DNA of 64,000 nucleotides, taken from NCBI GenBank assembly GCA_946623755.1, contig CAMORK010000002.1:1-64000 (forward strand). Direction: 5' to 3'. Positions within the stretch are counted from its first letter, which is position 1; each line of letters opens with the position of its first letter. Of this stretch, positions 18,809 through 27,544 are shown piece by piece. Source of the DNA: an uncultured Butyrivibrio sp. (GTDB taxonomy: Bacteria > Bacillota > Clostridia > Lachnospirales > Lachnospiraceae). The position numbers and the translations under genes were made by a program. The notes beneath the pieces are model-generated. The model did no database searches. It had not been told where the DNA came from and was given only the letters and a program-made list of their open reading frames with translations.

Positions 18809-20927
18809 TTTTACTCTCCTGCTTTCTACCAATCAGGTCATCTGCCCTGTTTAGTACTATATTAATATCTTTTGTCCCATACAAACAATACACTGAAGAG
18901 ACGTTTGCTTCAATAGCATTTTCTTTAAACATCTTTTTGAGTCTCTCGACGTCGCTCTCAAAATAAGCTTCCTCTGTCTCAAATCCAAAGGCATAAAACT
19001 GTGTGCCGCTTATTCTGAACACGCCGGAATCACCGAATATCTCTGTAAGAATCCTTGCTGCAACCACAACAATCTGATCACCCACTTCAAATCCTTCCGA
19101 GATATTGACCTCATCAAGTTTGACAAGATCACAGCGAACCAGCCCAAATGGCTGAGACATATCAAGTCCGTGCTCTAAGTATTTTTTGAAAGCAGCATAA
19201 TTGCTTAAGCCCGAGAGTGCATCTTTATAGGTATAATTCAGCGCCCTGCTCTGTTCTTCTCTCTGTAGAACGAGCTGTGCAAGAAAATAGCTTATGAGAT
19301 TGATGATCTCAGACACTGTCTCGAGCTTCTTTGAAGTTGCTCCCACAACACCGCAGACACCAAAAAGATTGCCTCCCACTTCAAGAGGGCCAATTATCAT
19401 GTTATCTACTTTATTGGTTTTTAACAGGCTGTAAAAGCCCGGAATCGAATTTCTGAATTCTTCCGGATCCCTGACTATCAGCCTGTGATCGTTTTTATTG
19501 AATGCATCATATATCCTGTCAATTATATCCTCTGACGACAAATACATCATTTCAAGAGAAAAAGACTCCTCTCCTTCTTTGTACCATTCATAAGTGCCCT
19601 TGTATTTTCCGTTCTTCTGGTCTTCAAAGATAAAGATTCGCCTGGCATCAAGCTCTTTTCCCAAATAAGCAAGGATTGACCTTATATTCGAATCCGGGGA
19701 GTTGGATGAAAGTGCATACTGAAGCGCACGATTTATGAAGCGGTCACGCTCAATGGCAGCACTGTCCTTCATCCACCATCTGAGAAATTCAATCAGCTCA
19801 ATTGCCACGTAGACAGTAGCACCTATTCGGGTAAAGAGGCCAAATCGCTCAGTAGTCCTTCCGGCCATAAAGTACTGGGCAATATCCAGAAAACCGCTGC
19901 CGGCAAAGATGATCCCACTGATATACAGATATCTGAGTCTGTTTTTCTTTCCTGTTTTTCTGCAGTAAACAGCGTTATCCAGAACCATTATGATAAATAT
20001 TGCAAGGCCGATAATGATATATGCTCCGGCAAACCAGGGGAAGGAATCCATCATATCAATCCCTAATGCATAACGAATGGTTATAATGCCAAAGACACTG
20101 ACCATGGATAACCAAAAGCCCAGATGCTTATATATTTCCCGCTTCTTTTCTGTCTGCGAATTAAAAAAGAGTATGCTGGGATATGCGATCATAAACGGAA
20201 TTATCCTGTTGATATCTCTGCAGACATAAATATGACCTGTGATCAGCTGGAAGATATCCGTGCCGATCAGCAACCAGATTCCTGTAAGTACAGCACTGCT
20301 TCCAAGTGCAAGAACATTAAACGGAAATGCTGATTTATTGGATGATCCGACAAAGGCAATGAGGAATATCAGCCCCAGGAATATATTGAGAATACAGAAT
20401 ATGCATGAAAAGAGACTTTTCCTGATCACCAGCTGAATGAAATCCGAGGCAGAGCATAGATAAACATCAAAAACGGTTCCGTTTTTCTGACCTTCGTAGA
20501 CCTGCTCAAATTCAAGTCTTATGGTCTTTCCTGCATCGTCCTTGTTTATCCCTATTTCGTGAAATGCAACTCCGTAGCACATTCCAGTGAGATTAGACAT
20601 GCTGTAGAATCTGTATACCTGCCTCCCGCCTATGAAAACTCTGATATTTGTGTTCTTTGATTTAAAGCACAGTGCATCCTTGTCCGTTATGCCACCGGAC
20701 AGCTTTTTTTCAACCGCAATCCTTCCACCGTAGTCTTTGATATTAAGGTCATCAACATAAACCTTCTCACCGCCCGGAAGCATCCAGCCATCGGAATATC
20801 CGTCTATATTCTCATGGCTTGTGATCAGCCTGTCTGTAGACATAGGTATCCCGATGAGGATTATCGCAATAAGAATTGCAAAGAATACAGCATATATTAA
20901 GTTTATGAGTGACTGTTTACTCTTCAT
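18786..20927 (-). CDS. Membrane protein with 7TM-type sensor region, GAF-like region and degenerate GGDEF domain
   Basis: N-terminal extracytoplasmic domain, TM bundle, C-terminal DALSGLSNYAAF...RISGTQFYAFGF (GGDEF signature lost). Confidence 0.75.
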   Translation of the reverse strand: MKSKQSLINLIYAVFFAILIAIILIGIPMSTDRLITSHENIDGYSDGWMLPGGEKVYVDDLNIKDYGGRIAVEKKLSGGITDKDALCFKSKNTNIRVFIGGRQVYRFYSMSNLTGMCYGVAFHEIGINKDDAGKTIRLEFEQVYEGQKNGTVFDVYLCSASDFIQLVIRKSLFSCIFCILNIFLGLIFLIAFVGSSNKSAFPFNVLALGSSAVLTGIWLLIGTDIFQLITGHIYVCRDINRIIPFMIAYPSILFFNSQTEKKREIYKHLGFWLSMVSVFGIITIRYALGIDMMDSFPWFAGAYIIIGLAIFIIMVLDNAVYCRKTGKKNRLRYLYISGIIFAGSGFLDIAQYFMAGRTTERFGLFTRIGATVYVAIELIEFLRWWMKDSAAIERDRFINRALQYALSSNSPDSNIRSILAYLGKELDARRIFIFEDQKNGKYKGTYEWYKEGEESFSLEMMYLSSEDIIDRIYDAFNKNDHRLIVRDPEEFRNSIPGFYSLLKTNKVDNMIIGPLEVGGNLFGVCGVVGATSKKLETVSEIINLISYFLAQLVLQREEQSRALNYTYKDALSGLSNYAAFKKYLEHGLDMSQPFGLVRCDLVKLDEVNISEGFEVGDQIVVVAARILTEIFGDSGVFRISGTQFYAFGFETEEAYFESDVERLKKMFKENAIEANVSSVYCLYGTKDINIVLNRADDLIGRKQESKNEHTDNN

Positions 20928-23900
20928 AACATGTCTTCCGTAACATCTGACAACAGCTTTATCTCTTCATAATCCTGCCGCTTAAAAGCAATTTCTATCC
21001 TGTTCATTTTCTCCTGATGTTTTTCAGGGATGTCATATTCCGAAATATCCCTCAGCGTCATCCCGATCATCCTGTCATTGCGCTCCATTGCAGCTTTTCT
21101 AATGGTATCGTAAGCACTTTTGACCAGGATTTTGTCAAAATGGTCATCAACATCCTTTTTGCTGTTACAGAAAGGTTCAAGATTCCTTTTACAGTCTTTG
21201 AGTCTTTCCACAAAATCTTCATTATTATTCCGGATATAGTCCGTATCGTCATTCTTCCCGGCCATTTCAAGCTTTTCCGCATTGTTTCCGAGACTCATTG
21301 CTCCGATCAGCCTTGAAGAACTCTTAAGAGCATGAACCTTGATCGTATAGTCTTTCCAGTTTTCTGCAGCATAGAAATCTTCAAGCTCCTGTATCCTCTG
21401 ATCCAAAGAATCATAGAATATCTGAAGAACGGATTTAAATGCCTCTTCCGATCCGCTGTTTTCCATGGCCTTTTCTGAATCAATCCCGGGTATCTCTTCA
21501 TACCATTTTGTTTTGTCTTCATTTACTTCTTCATACTCTGAAACCGGAACCTGATCTTCGGTAAATTCTATATATTCAGCCTGATTGTTGTCACCGCCTT
21601 GATGAAGTGCATTTGACAGGACCTGACTTAGGCCATAAGGCTCATCTTTCTTTATCAGATACATGATACCCATAGCACCATGGCCACAGTTTAAAGACAT
21701 AACAGAAGAAACCTTCTGGAAGAGAATATGTTCAAAGTTATGCCTCTTCCTGATGGCTTTTTCGACAATCTCTTTTTCCTCATCTGTAAGCGAAATATAA
21801 TCTACTATCGCCACATCAAGATCAGGGTTTGCATTTCTCGGAAGAATAAAATCAAGGTACTTCTGATAGCACTCGTCCATCTCGCCTGTGAATATCCTGC
21901 CTATAGTCACCTTACCGCCTTTGATGTTGATGACAGGCCTTAATCCGAAGGTACTTACAAGTGCATAGGTTGACCTTCTTATACCTCCGCGCTTCATGAG
22001 GAACTCTGCATTCCCGGTAACGAAGCTGCATTTTAAGTTCTTTTTAACCTTTTCCAGATCACCTATTATCCTGTCAAACGCTCTTCCCTGTATTGACATC
22101 CTGTATGCCAAAAGAACGAGCATACCAAGGGCGCTGGAATTGGCTTCTGAATCTATTACCGATACATTTCCGTAAGCCCTTGCTGCTTCAAGTGCGTTTT
22201 CATACTCCTTACTGATTCCGGCAGATACCGCAATGTATATGATCTGATGGGCTTTTTTGACCTCCTGGGCAAAAAACCTCTCGAATTCCGGTACTGTAGG
22301 AGGTGATGACGTAAACTGCGCACCTTCCGCCACATAGCGCATCACTTCATCACTGCTTGCTTCATCATAATCGTAATAGGATTTTCCGTCAGACATAATG
22401 GAGAACGGAATTATATCTATCTGATGTTCCCACAGTGTCTTTCTTGGCAGATCGCACATGCTGCTGGTTGCGACAATGATAGGCATCTTCTTGATGTAAG
22501 CCCTTGAAGAATTCATTTTTGCCCCTTCAAGGTCAGACCCTTCTGTCCTTACAATCTTAGACTCCTGAAGGTGATCAAGGATCATTTCTTCAAGCTGTTC
22601 ACCTGATATCGGTTTTACCAGATATCCATCAAAACCGCTTCTTTCATACAGCTCCCTGCTCTCGGAATCGGCGTTTGCTGTAAGTGCAATGACAGGCGTA
22701 TGATTGTTATGGCCTCCAAGCTGCTTTCTGATCAACTGCAGACATTCAACGCCATCCATACCGGGCATGAGATGATCCATTAAAATAACATCATATGCCT
22801 CTGCATATGTCATGGAAAGAGCCTCAGGACCGCTTAAGGCAGTGTCAATAACAATCTCTGTACCATCAAGAAGTTTCTTTTCAACTTCAAGATTCATCTC
22901 ATTATCATCGACAATAAGTATCCTTGCTTCGGGTGCAATAAATCCCGGAATATATTTTCCCTTTAACTCTCTCTTTCCGTAGTTTTCAATGCTTATCTCA
23001 CCTACAGGCTCACGCCTTGTCACTTTCTGTTTAAGTGACACAATAAAGGTTGAACCTTCAGTATAGGTGCTGTTTACGGTGATTTTGCCGTCCATCAGCT
23101 CCACCAGCTGTTTAACGATAGACAGACCAAGACCTGTACCCTCTATCTTGGCATTTCTCTCCTCGTCCATTCTGGCAAAAGCATCAAAAAGATATGGAAT
23201 AACATCCTGCTTGATTCCCATACCGGTATCAATTACCGAGATCAGAAGAACAACCTCATCACCTTTTGTATTTTCTTCTTTCTCAATACGCAGTGTAACA
23301 GAGCCTTCCTGAGTATACTTGACCGCATTGTTGAGCAGATTTACAAGTATCTGCTTTAATCTCACTTCATCGCCAAAGAGCTCGGCGGGAATCGTCGGAT
23401 CAACTTCAAGATTAAGTGTCAGATCTTTTTGCTGGGCCCTTAACCAGATCATGTTTACAATCTCGGAGATCACGTTTCCAAGGTTATAGTTTACAGGCAC
23501 AATATCCATCTTGCCCGCTTCGATCTTGGACATATCCAGAATGTCATTTATAAGAGACAGCAACATTTTACCGGCTCCCTGAATGTTTTTGGCGTCATTT
23601 ATGATTTCATCGGAAGCATCTTCCTGCCGCAGGATGATCTCATTAAGTCCCAGGATAGAATTTATCGGAGTCCTTATCTCATGGCTCATATTGGAAAAGA
23701 ACCTGTTCTGAGATCTGTTGAGTTCTTCAACCTTTCTGGTCTCTTCCTTGGCTCTTTTATTCTCTTCATCATAAAGCCACTCCTCAAACCAGACCATGAA
23801 GCAGCATATGATACCTACAAGTACCATTGAAATAAGGGAATCGGCAAAGAAAGCCTCTCTTGTATGCTCTACAACCCATTCCGGGAAAAAGTAACCTATA

Positions 23901-24325
23901 GCATACAGAATGACGGACTCAATAGTGAGCACCACGAGCATCAGCGGTTTCCAGAAGCCACTGAGCACAAGTCCTGTATAAAGAAACGTGAATATCATCC
24001 AAAGGATTCCGCCGCCGTATATTCCGCCGCCGGAAAAGAACACCAGGGGAAGGGCAACAAAAACCTGGCCCAATACGATAAGTCTTACCGCAATGGACAC
24101 ATGATTTCTCCTGATCGACACTATGGTTACAATCGGAATTGCCAGCACAATAATAACCAGCGCAATTATCTCAACCATGTTCTCGCCGAGAATAATATCA
24201 CCCAGAAGTGCCAGGAAGATAAAGAAATCCGTAACCATTGTAAGCAGTATGAATACACGCTCTTTAAAACTTCTTGAGGGGTCTTTAAGAAGGTTTTTTA
24301 CCTTCTGTATGATCTTATGAATCAT
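20924..24325 (-). CDS. Hybrid sensor histidine kinase with embedded DegV domain: TM-HisKA-HATPase-REC-DegV-Hpt-C-terminal extension
   Basis: FFSNMSHEIRTPINSILG; ILMDHLMPGMDG; DegV block VATSSMCDLPRK...FTSSPPTVPEFERFF...IYIAVSAGISKEYENALEAAR...VIDSEANSSALGMLV...GGIRRSTYALVSTFGLRPVINIKGGK...CGHGAMGIMYL; Hpt HALKSSSRLIGA. Start at MIHK (24325) after GGAGGT is preferred over the listed 24355. Confidence 0.9.
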   Translation of the reverse strand: MIHKIIQKVKNLLKDPSRSFKERVFILLTMVTDFFIFLALLGDIILGENMVEIIALVIIVLAIPIVTIVSIRRNHVSIAVRLIVLGQVFVALPLVFFSGGGIYGGGILWMIFTFLYTGLVLSGFWKPLMLVVLTIESVILYAIGYFFPEWVVEHTREAFFADSLISMVLVGIICCFMVWFEEWLYDEENKRAKEETRKVEELNRSQNRFFSNMSHEIRTPINSILGLNEIILRQEDASDEIINDAKNIQGAGKMLLSLINDILDMSKIEAGKMDIVPVNYNLGNVISEIVNMIWLRAQQKDLTLNLEVDPTIPAELFGDEVRLKQILVNLLNNAVKYTQEGSVTLRIEKEENTKGDEVVLLISVIDTGMGIKQDVIPYLFDAFARMDEERNAKIEGTGLGLSIVKQLVELMDGKITVNSTYTEGSTFIVSLKQKVTRREPVGEISIENYGKRELKGKYIPGFIAPEARILIVDDNEMNLEVEKKLLDGTEIVIDTALSGPEALSMTYAEAYDVILMDHLMPGMDGVECLQLIRKQLGGHNNHTPVIALTANADSESRELYERSGFDGYLVKPISGEQLEEMILDHLQESKIVRTEGSDLEGAKMNSSRAYIKKMPIIVATSSMCDLPRKTLWEHQIDIIPFSIMSDGKSYYDYDEASSDEVMRYVAEGAQFTSSPPTVPEFERFFAQEVKKAHQIIYIAVSAGISKEYENALEAARAYGNVSVIDSEANSSALGMLVLLAYRMSIQGRAFDRIIGDLEKVKKNLKCSFVTGNAEFLMKRGGIRRSTYALVSTFGLRPVINIKGGKVTIGRIFTGEMDECYQKYLDFILPRNANPDLDVAIVDYISLTDEEKEIVEKAIRKRHNFEHILFQKVSSVMSLNCGHGAMGIMYLIKKDEPYGLSQVLSNALHQGGDNNQAEYIEFTEDQVPVSEYEEVNEDKTKWYEEIPGIDSEKAMENSGSEEAFKSVLQIFYDSLDQRIQELEDFYAAENWKDYTIKVHALKSSSRLIGAMSLGNNAEKLEMAGKNDDTDYIRNNNEDFVERLKDCKRNLEPFCNSKKDVDDHFDKILVKSAYDTIRKAAMERNDRMIGMTLRDISEYDIPEKHQEKMNRIEIAFKRQDYEEIKLLSDVTEDML

Positions 24326-26387
24326 GAGACACCTCCATTCCGGCCTTTTTGCCACCAGACATAACGTGCATCATGACTCTCTCAAAATCATTTATGTTTA
24401 TAGGCTTACTTATGAATCCGTCAAAGCCCTCTTTCAGGAACATCTCTCTTGCACCGCTGACAGCATTGGCTGTGAGTGCGATCACAATGAGCTTTCTGTC
24501 TTTCTGATCTGCGATAAACCTGAGTTTCTTCATCGCCTCAACGCCGTCCATTTCAGGCATCATGTGATCCATAAAGACTATGTCATATGCCTCATGGTCA
24601 TACTTTATCAGAGCTTCCCTGCCACTGTCTGCCGTATCAACCACCATCTTATAATCCTTAAAAAGACCTGTGGCAACAACCAGATTCATAGGCTCATCGT
24701 CAACTATAAGAGCTCTTATTCCTTCCAGATTAAGCGCCTTATTTTCGGCGGTCTTCATAAATGAAGTCACGTCACTCTCTCCGTTTAATACCTTAGCAAC
24801 CGTATATCCGTAAACCGGCTTGGGCATGACAATGATCCGGTTCTTGTTCTTCATAGCAAAACCGGGTTCATTATACATTGCGACAGTGACCCCACTTTCA
24901 GATAATTCATCGAAGAAACCGGGATCCTGTTTATATTCGTCGACTCCCAAAAATACATGCGAAATCTTCCCCGTATCCAAAAGTCTTTTCAGCTCTTTCA
25001 GGGACGGAGCTGAGTATAGATTGATCCTGAGTCCCGTGGCCAGATTGGTCGCCATCATCTCATAAGCTCCACCGACCCTGAAATCATCCAGTTTGTCTGC
25101 AAGCACATGGAAAGCTACACCCAGGAATTTATCAGTATTTACAGTTATGCACGGAGTCGGATCAATAACTTCCTGTACAATACTCACTTTGACAACAGTT
25201 CCCGCTCCAATATTACTTTCAATTGATACAAAGCCGTGCATAAGCCTTGTAAAGCCATAGACGATTGAAAGCCCCAGTCCTATACCGCCGGTACTTCTGT
25301 TTCTCTTTTTATCAGCCTGATAGCTTCCTGTGGCAACTCTTTCCCTGACTTTTTCAGTCATACCGATACCTGTATCCATAACCTCGATTATCAGGTTAAT
25401 GCCGTAATCCTTCTTAATGCAGAAGACTCGTAGAAGAACTCCACCTTTTTTGGTGAACTTAAATCCATTGTCCACAAGATGCATGATTATCTTTTTCAGC
25501 TTCTTGGAATCACCTTTCAAAACAGCAGGCACAGACGGATCCAGATCGATGGTGAAATCAAGGCCTTTTTGCTGATACAGCATCTCATAATTTACCGCAA
25601 TATCGCTAAGGACTGATGTGATCATATACTTTTCTTCCTCTAAGACCGCATCTCCTCTTTCTATTTCACTGTAATCCTGAATATCTTCAATCTGGTAGGA
25701 AAGACGCATACCGGCATCTCTGATTGCCTGTACGTCAGCTCTTGGCTCCCTTTTCATGATCAGTGTAGACATACCGTTTATTACATTGACAGGTGTTCTT
25801 AGTTCATGGGAAATGTTGGCAAGGAAATCCTCCATGCCTTTTTTGACGTTCTCCTCAGTGTCCTGAACAGATTCTATATCTCCTTCAATCCTGCTCATAT
25901 TTCTGAGAATCTCATGAAGAGCTCTGTATATGCTTATTTCAACAACAATATGGAGAATTATCCTTGATATGGTTAAAGGTTCAAGCATAATACTGTTAGT
26001 GATCAGTCCAAAGATCAGCTGACCTGCCATAATGACAAAGAATTCCACAAGAATAACAGGCAAAAATTTCTTTCTGCCCATAACAGACGCTGTGATCATA
26101 AGAAGAACCGAAATAATGATGATATCGTAGAGACTGGTCTGATGAACACCATGAAAGAAAGCCACCATCATCGAGAAGATCAAAAAGAAATTCTCTCTGA
26201 ACCTGACTTCACCATAACCGGTTATGTGAATGCCCCAGCATGCGATTATACCTCCGGCAATAAGAGGTATCACCCAGAGTTCCCACCTTTGGGATATACT
26301 TTCCAGGATTGCTCCGATACAGGTTATCGTAATAATAATTACAACCACATTGTGGGCTCTTAGTGTCCGATTCGCTTTTTCGTTCAA
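24315..26387 (-). CDS. Membrane hybrid histidine kinase (HisKA-HATPase-pseudo-REC-like linker-REC)
   Basis: FLANISHELRTPVNVING, GGIGLGLSIVYGF, REC VDDEPMN...VFMDHMMPEMDG. TTG start at 26387 with upstream AGAGGG proposed; the listed 26441 start falls in a terminator. Confidence 0.85.
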   Translation of the reverse strand: MNEKANRTLRAHNVVVIIITITCIGAILESISQRWELWVIPLIAGGIIACWGIHITGYGEVRFRENFFLIFSMMVAFFHGVHQTSLYDIIIISVLLMITASVMGRKKFLPVILVEFFVIMAGQLIFGLITNSIMLEPLTISRIILHIVVEISIYRALHEILRNMSRIEGDIESVQDTEENVKKGMEDFLANISHELRTPVNVINGMSTLIMKREPRADVQAIRDAGMRLSYQIEDIQDYSEIERGDAVLEEEKYMITSVLSDIAVNYEMLYQQKGLDFTIDLDPSVPAVLKGDSKKLKKIIMHLVDNGFKFTKKGGVLLRVFCIKKDYGINLIIEVMDTGIGMTEKVRERVATGSYQADKKRNRSTGGIGLGLSIVYGFTRLMHGFVSIESNIGAGTVVKVSIVQEVIDPTPCITVNTDKFLGVAFHVLADKLDDFRVGGAYEMMATNLATGLRINLYSAPSLKELKRLLDTGKISHVFLGVDEYKQDPGFFDELSESGVTVAMYNEPGFAMKNKNRIIVMPKPVYGYTVAKVLNGESDVTSFMKTAENKALNLEGIRALIVDDEPMNLVVATGLFKDYKMVVDTADSGREALIKYDHEAYDIVFMDHMMPEMDGVEAMKKLRFIADQKDRKLIVIALTANAVSGAREMFLKEGFDGFISKPININDFERVMMHVMSGGKKAGMEVSHDS

Positions 26388-26421
26388 ATCGTTGCCCTCT
26401 TTTAAGAGACAAAAACAACAT

Positions 26422-26453
26422 AAAAAGGGATGCAGCCTCAAAAAGCTACATCC
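26422..26453 (-). terminator. Intrinsic terminator of the mgl operon
   Basis: Minus strand GGGATGTAGC-TTTTTGAG-GCTGCATCCC followed by TTTTT. Confidence 0.75.
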
Positions 26454-26521
26454 CTATTATATCACGTCGTTATCGATATTGAGATAACTTCGTTAATAAT
26501 TATACATTAAATTTTAGTAAA

Positions 26522-27511
26522 TTACTTCTTAGCAACATACTTACGGATATCAAGTGAGATAGCTACGAAGATAACCAGTCCGATGAAGATGTACTGTGCG
26601 TTAGCATCAACACCAAGGTACTGAAGAGCTGCCTTCAAAAGCTCGAATACGGCAACACCGATGATGGCACTTGAAACCTTACCACGTCCACCTGTAACAG
26701 ATACACCACCGATTGTGCAGGCAGCGATAGCTTCCATCTCATAACCAAGACCAAGGTTTACTGATGCACCACCGGCCTTAGCACCAAGCATGAATCCTGC
26801 AAGGCCATACATCATAGCAGCCTTCATGTAGATGAGTACCATTGTAAGACGAACAGGAACACCGGCAACCTCTGCAGCCTGTGGGTTTCCACCGATTGCA
26901 TACATATACTTACCGTGACGTGTCATATTGAAGATGAACCATGTGATTGCTGCAACAATAATGGCAATCCAGATAAGGTAGCTTATGCCAAGGAACTTTC
27001 CTGTAGCGATGTTTGTGTACTGTGTTGTATATCCACCAAGAGGTGTAGCACCTGTGTAAATAAGAGCAAGTCCATAAACGATTTCCATCATGGCAAGTGT
27101 TGCGATGAATGGAGGAACGTGAAGGAATGCAATAAAGAATCCTGTGATCGCACCAAAGCATCCTGTGATTGCAAGTACAATAAGAAGTGCAACAAAGATG
27201 TTAAGTGGCTGCATATCAGGGAAGAACTTTCCTGAGTAGTCAATCTTCTGAAGAAGTGTACCTGCGATACATGCCGCAAAACCAATCATACGTCCTGCTG
27301 AAAGGTCACATCCTGCAGTGATAACACAACCTGCAATACCAAGGGCAATAACAAGTCTTGAACTCATATTCATAAGAATGTTGAACAGGTTGTTTGATGT
27401 AAGGAACCTGTCGTTTGTAATACCTGTGTAAATAACCAGGATGAACATAACGATGATAACACCGTTATTTATAAGAAAATCAATTGCTTTTTGCTGTTTT
27501 GTCTTAACCAT
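26522..27511 (-). CDS. mglC: Galactose/methylgalactoside ABC transporter permease
   Basis: Polytopic; AGCDLSAGRMIGFAACI and GGVSVTGGRGKVSSAIIGV typical of the MglC/RbsC family; operon with mglA and mglB. Confidence 0.92.
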   Translation of the reverse strand: MVKTKQQKAIDFLINNGVIIVMFILVIYTGITNDRFLTSNNLFNILMNMSSRLVIALGIAGCVITAGCDLSAGRMIGFAACIAGTLLQKIDYSGKFFPDMQPLNIFVALLIVLAITGCFGAITGFFIAFLHVPPFIATLAMMEIVYGLALIYTGATPLGGYTTQYTNIATGKFLGISYLIWIAIIVAAITWFIFNMTRHGKYMYAIGGNPQAAEVAGVPVRLTMVLIYMKAAMMYGLAGFMLGAKAGGASVNLGLGYEMEAIAACTIGGVSVTGGRGKVSSAIIGVAVFELLKAALQYLGVDANAQYIFIGLVIFVAISLDIRKYVAKK

Positions 27512-27544
27512 TTCTTTTTCCTCTCTTATAATAGCCTGCGGATC

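Noticed and set aside
18371-18865. Plus-strand ORF of 164 aa
   Set aside because: Antisense to the well-supported YesN, small membrane protein and GGDEF genes; low-complexity His/Asp-rich translation without domain features.
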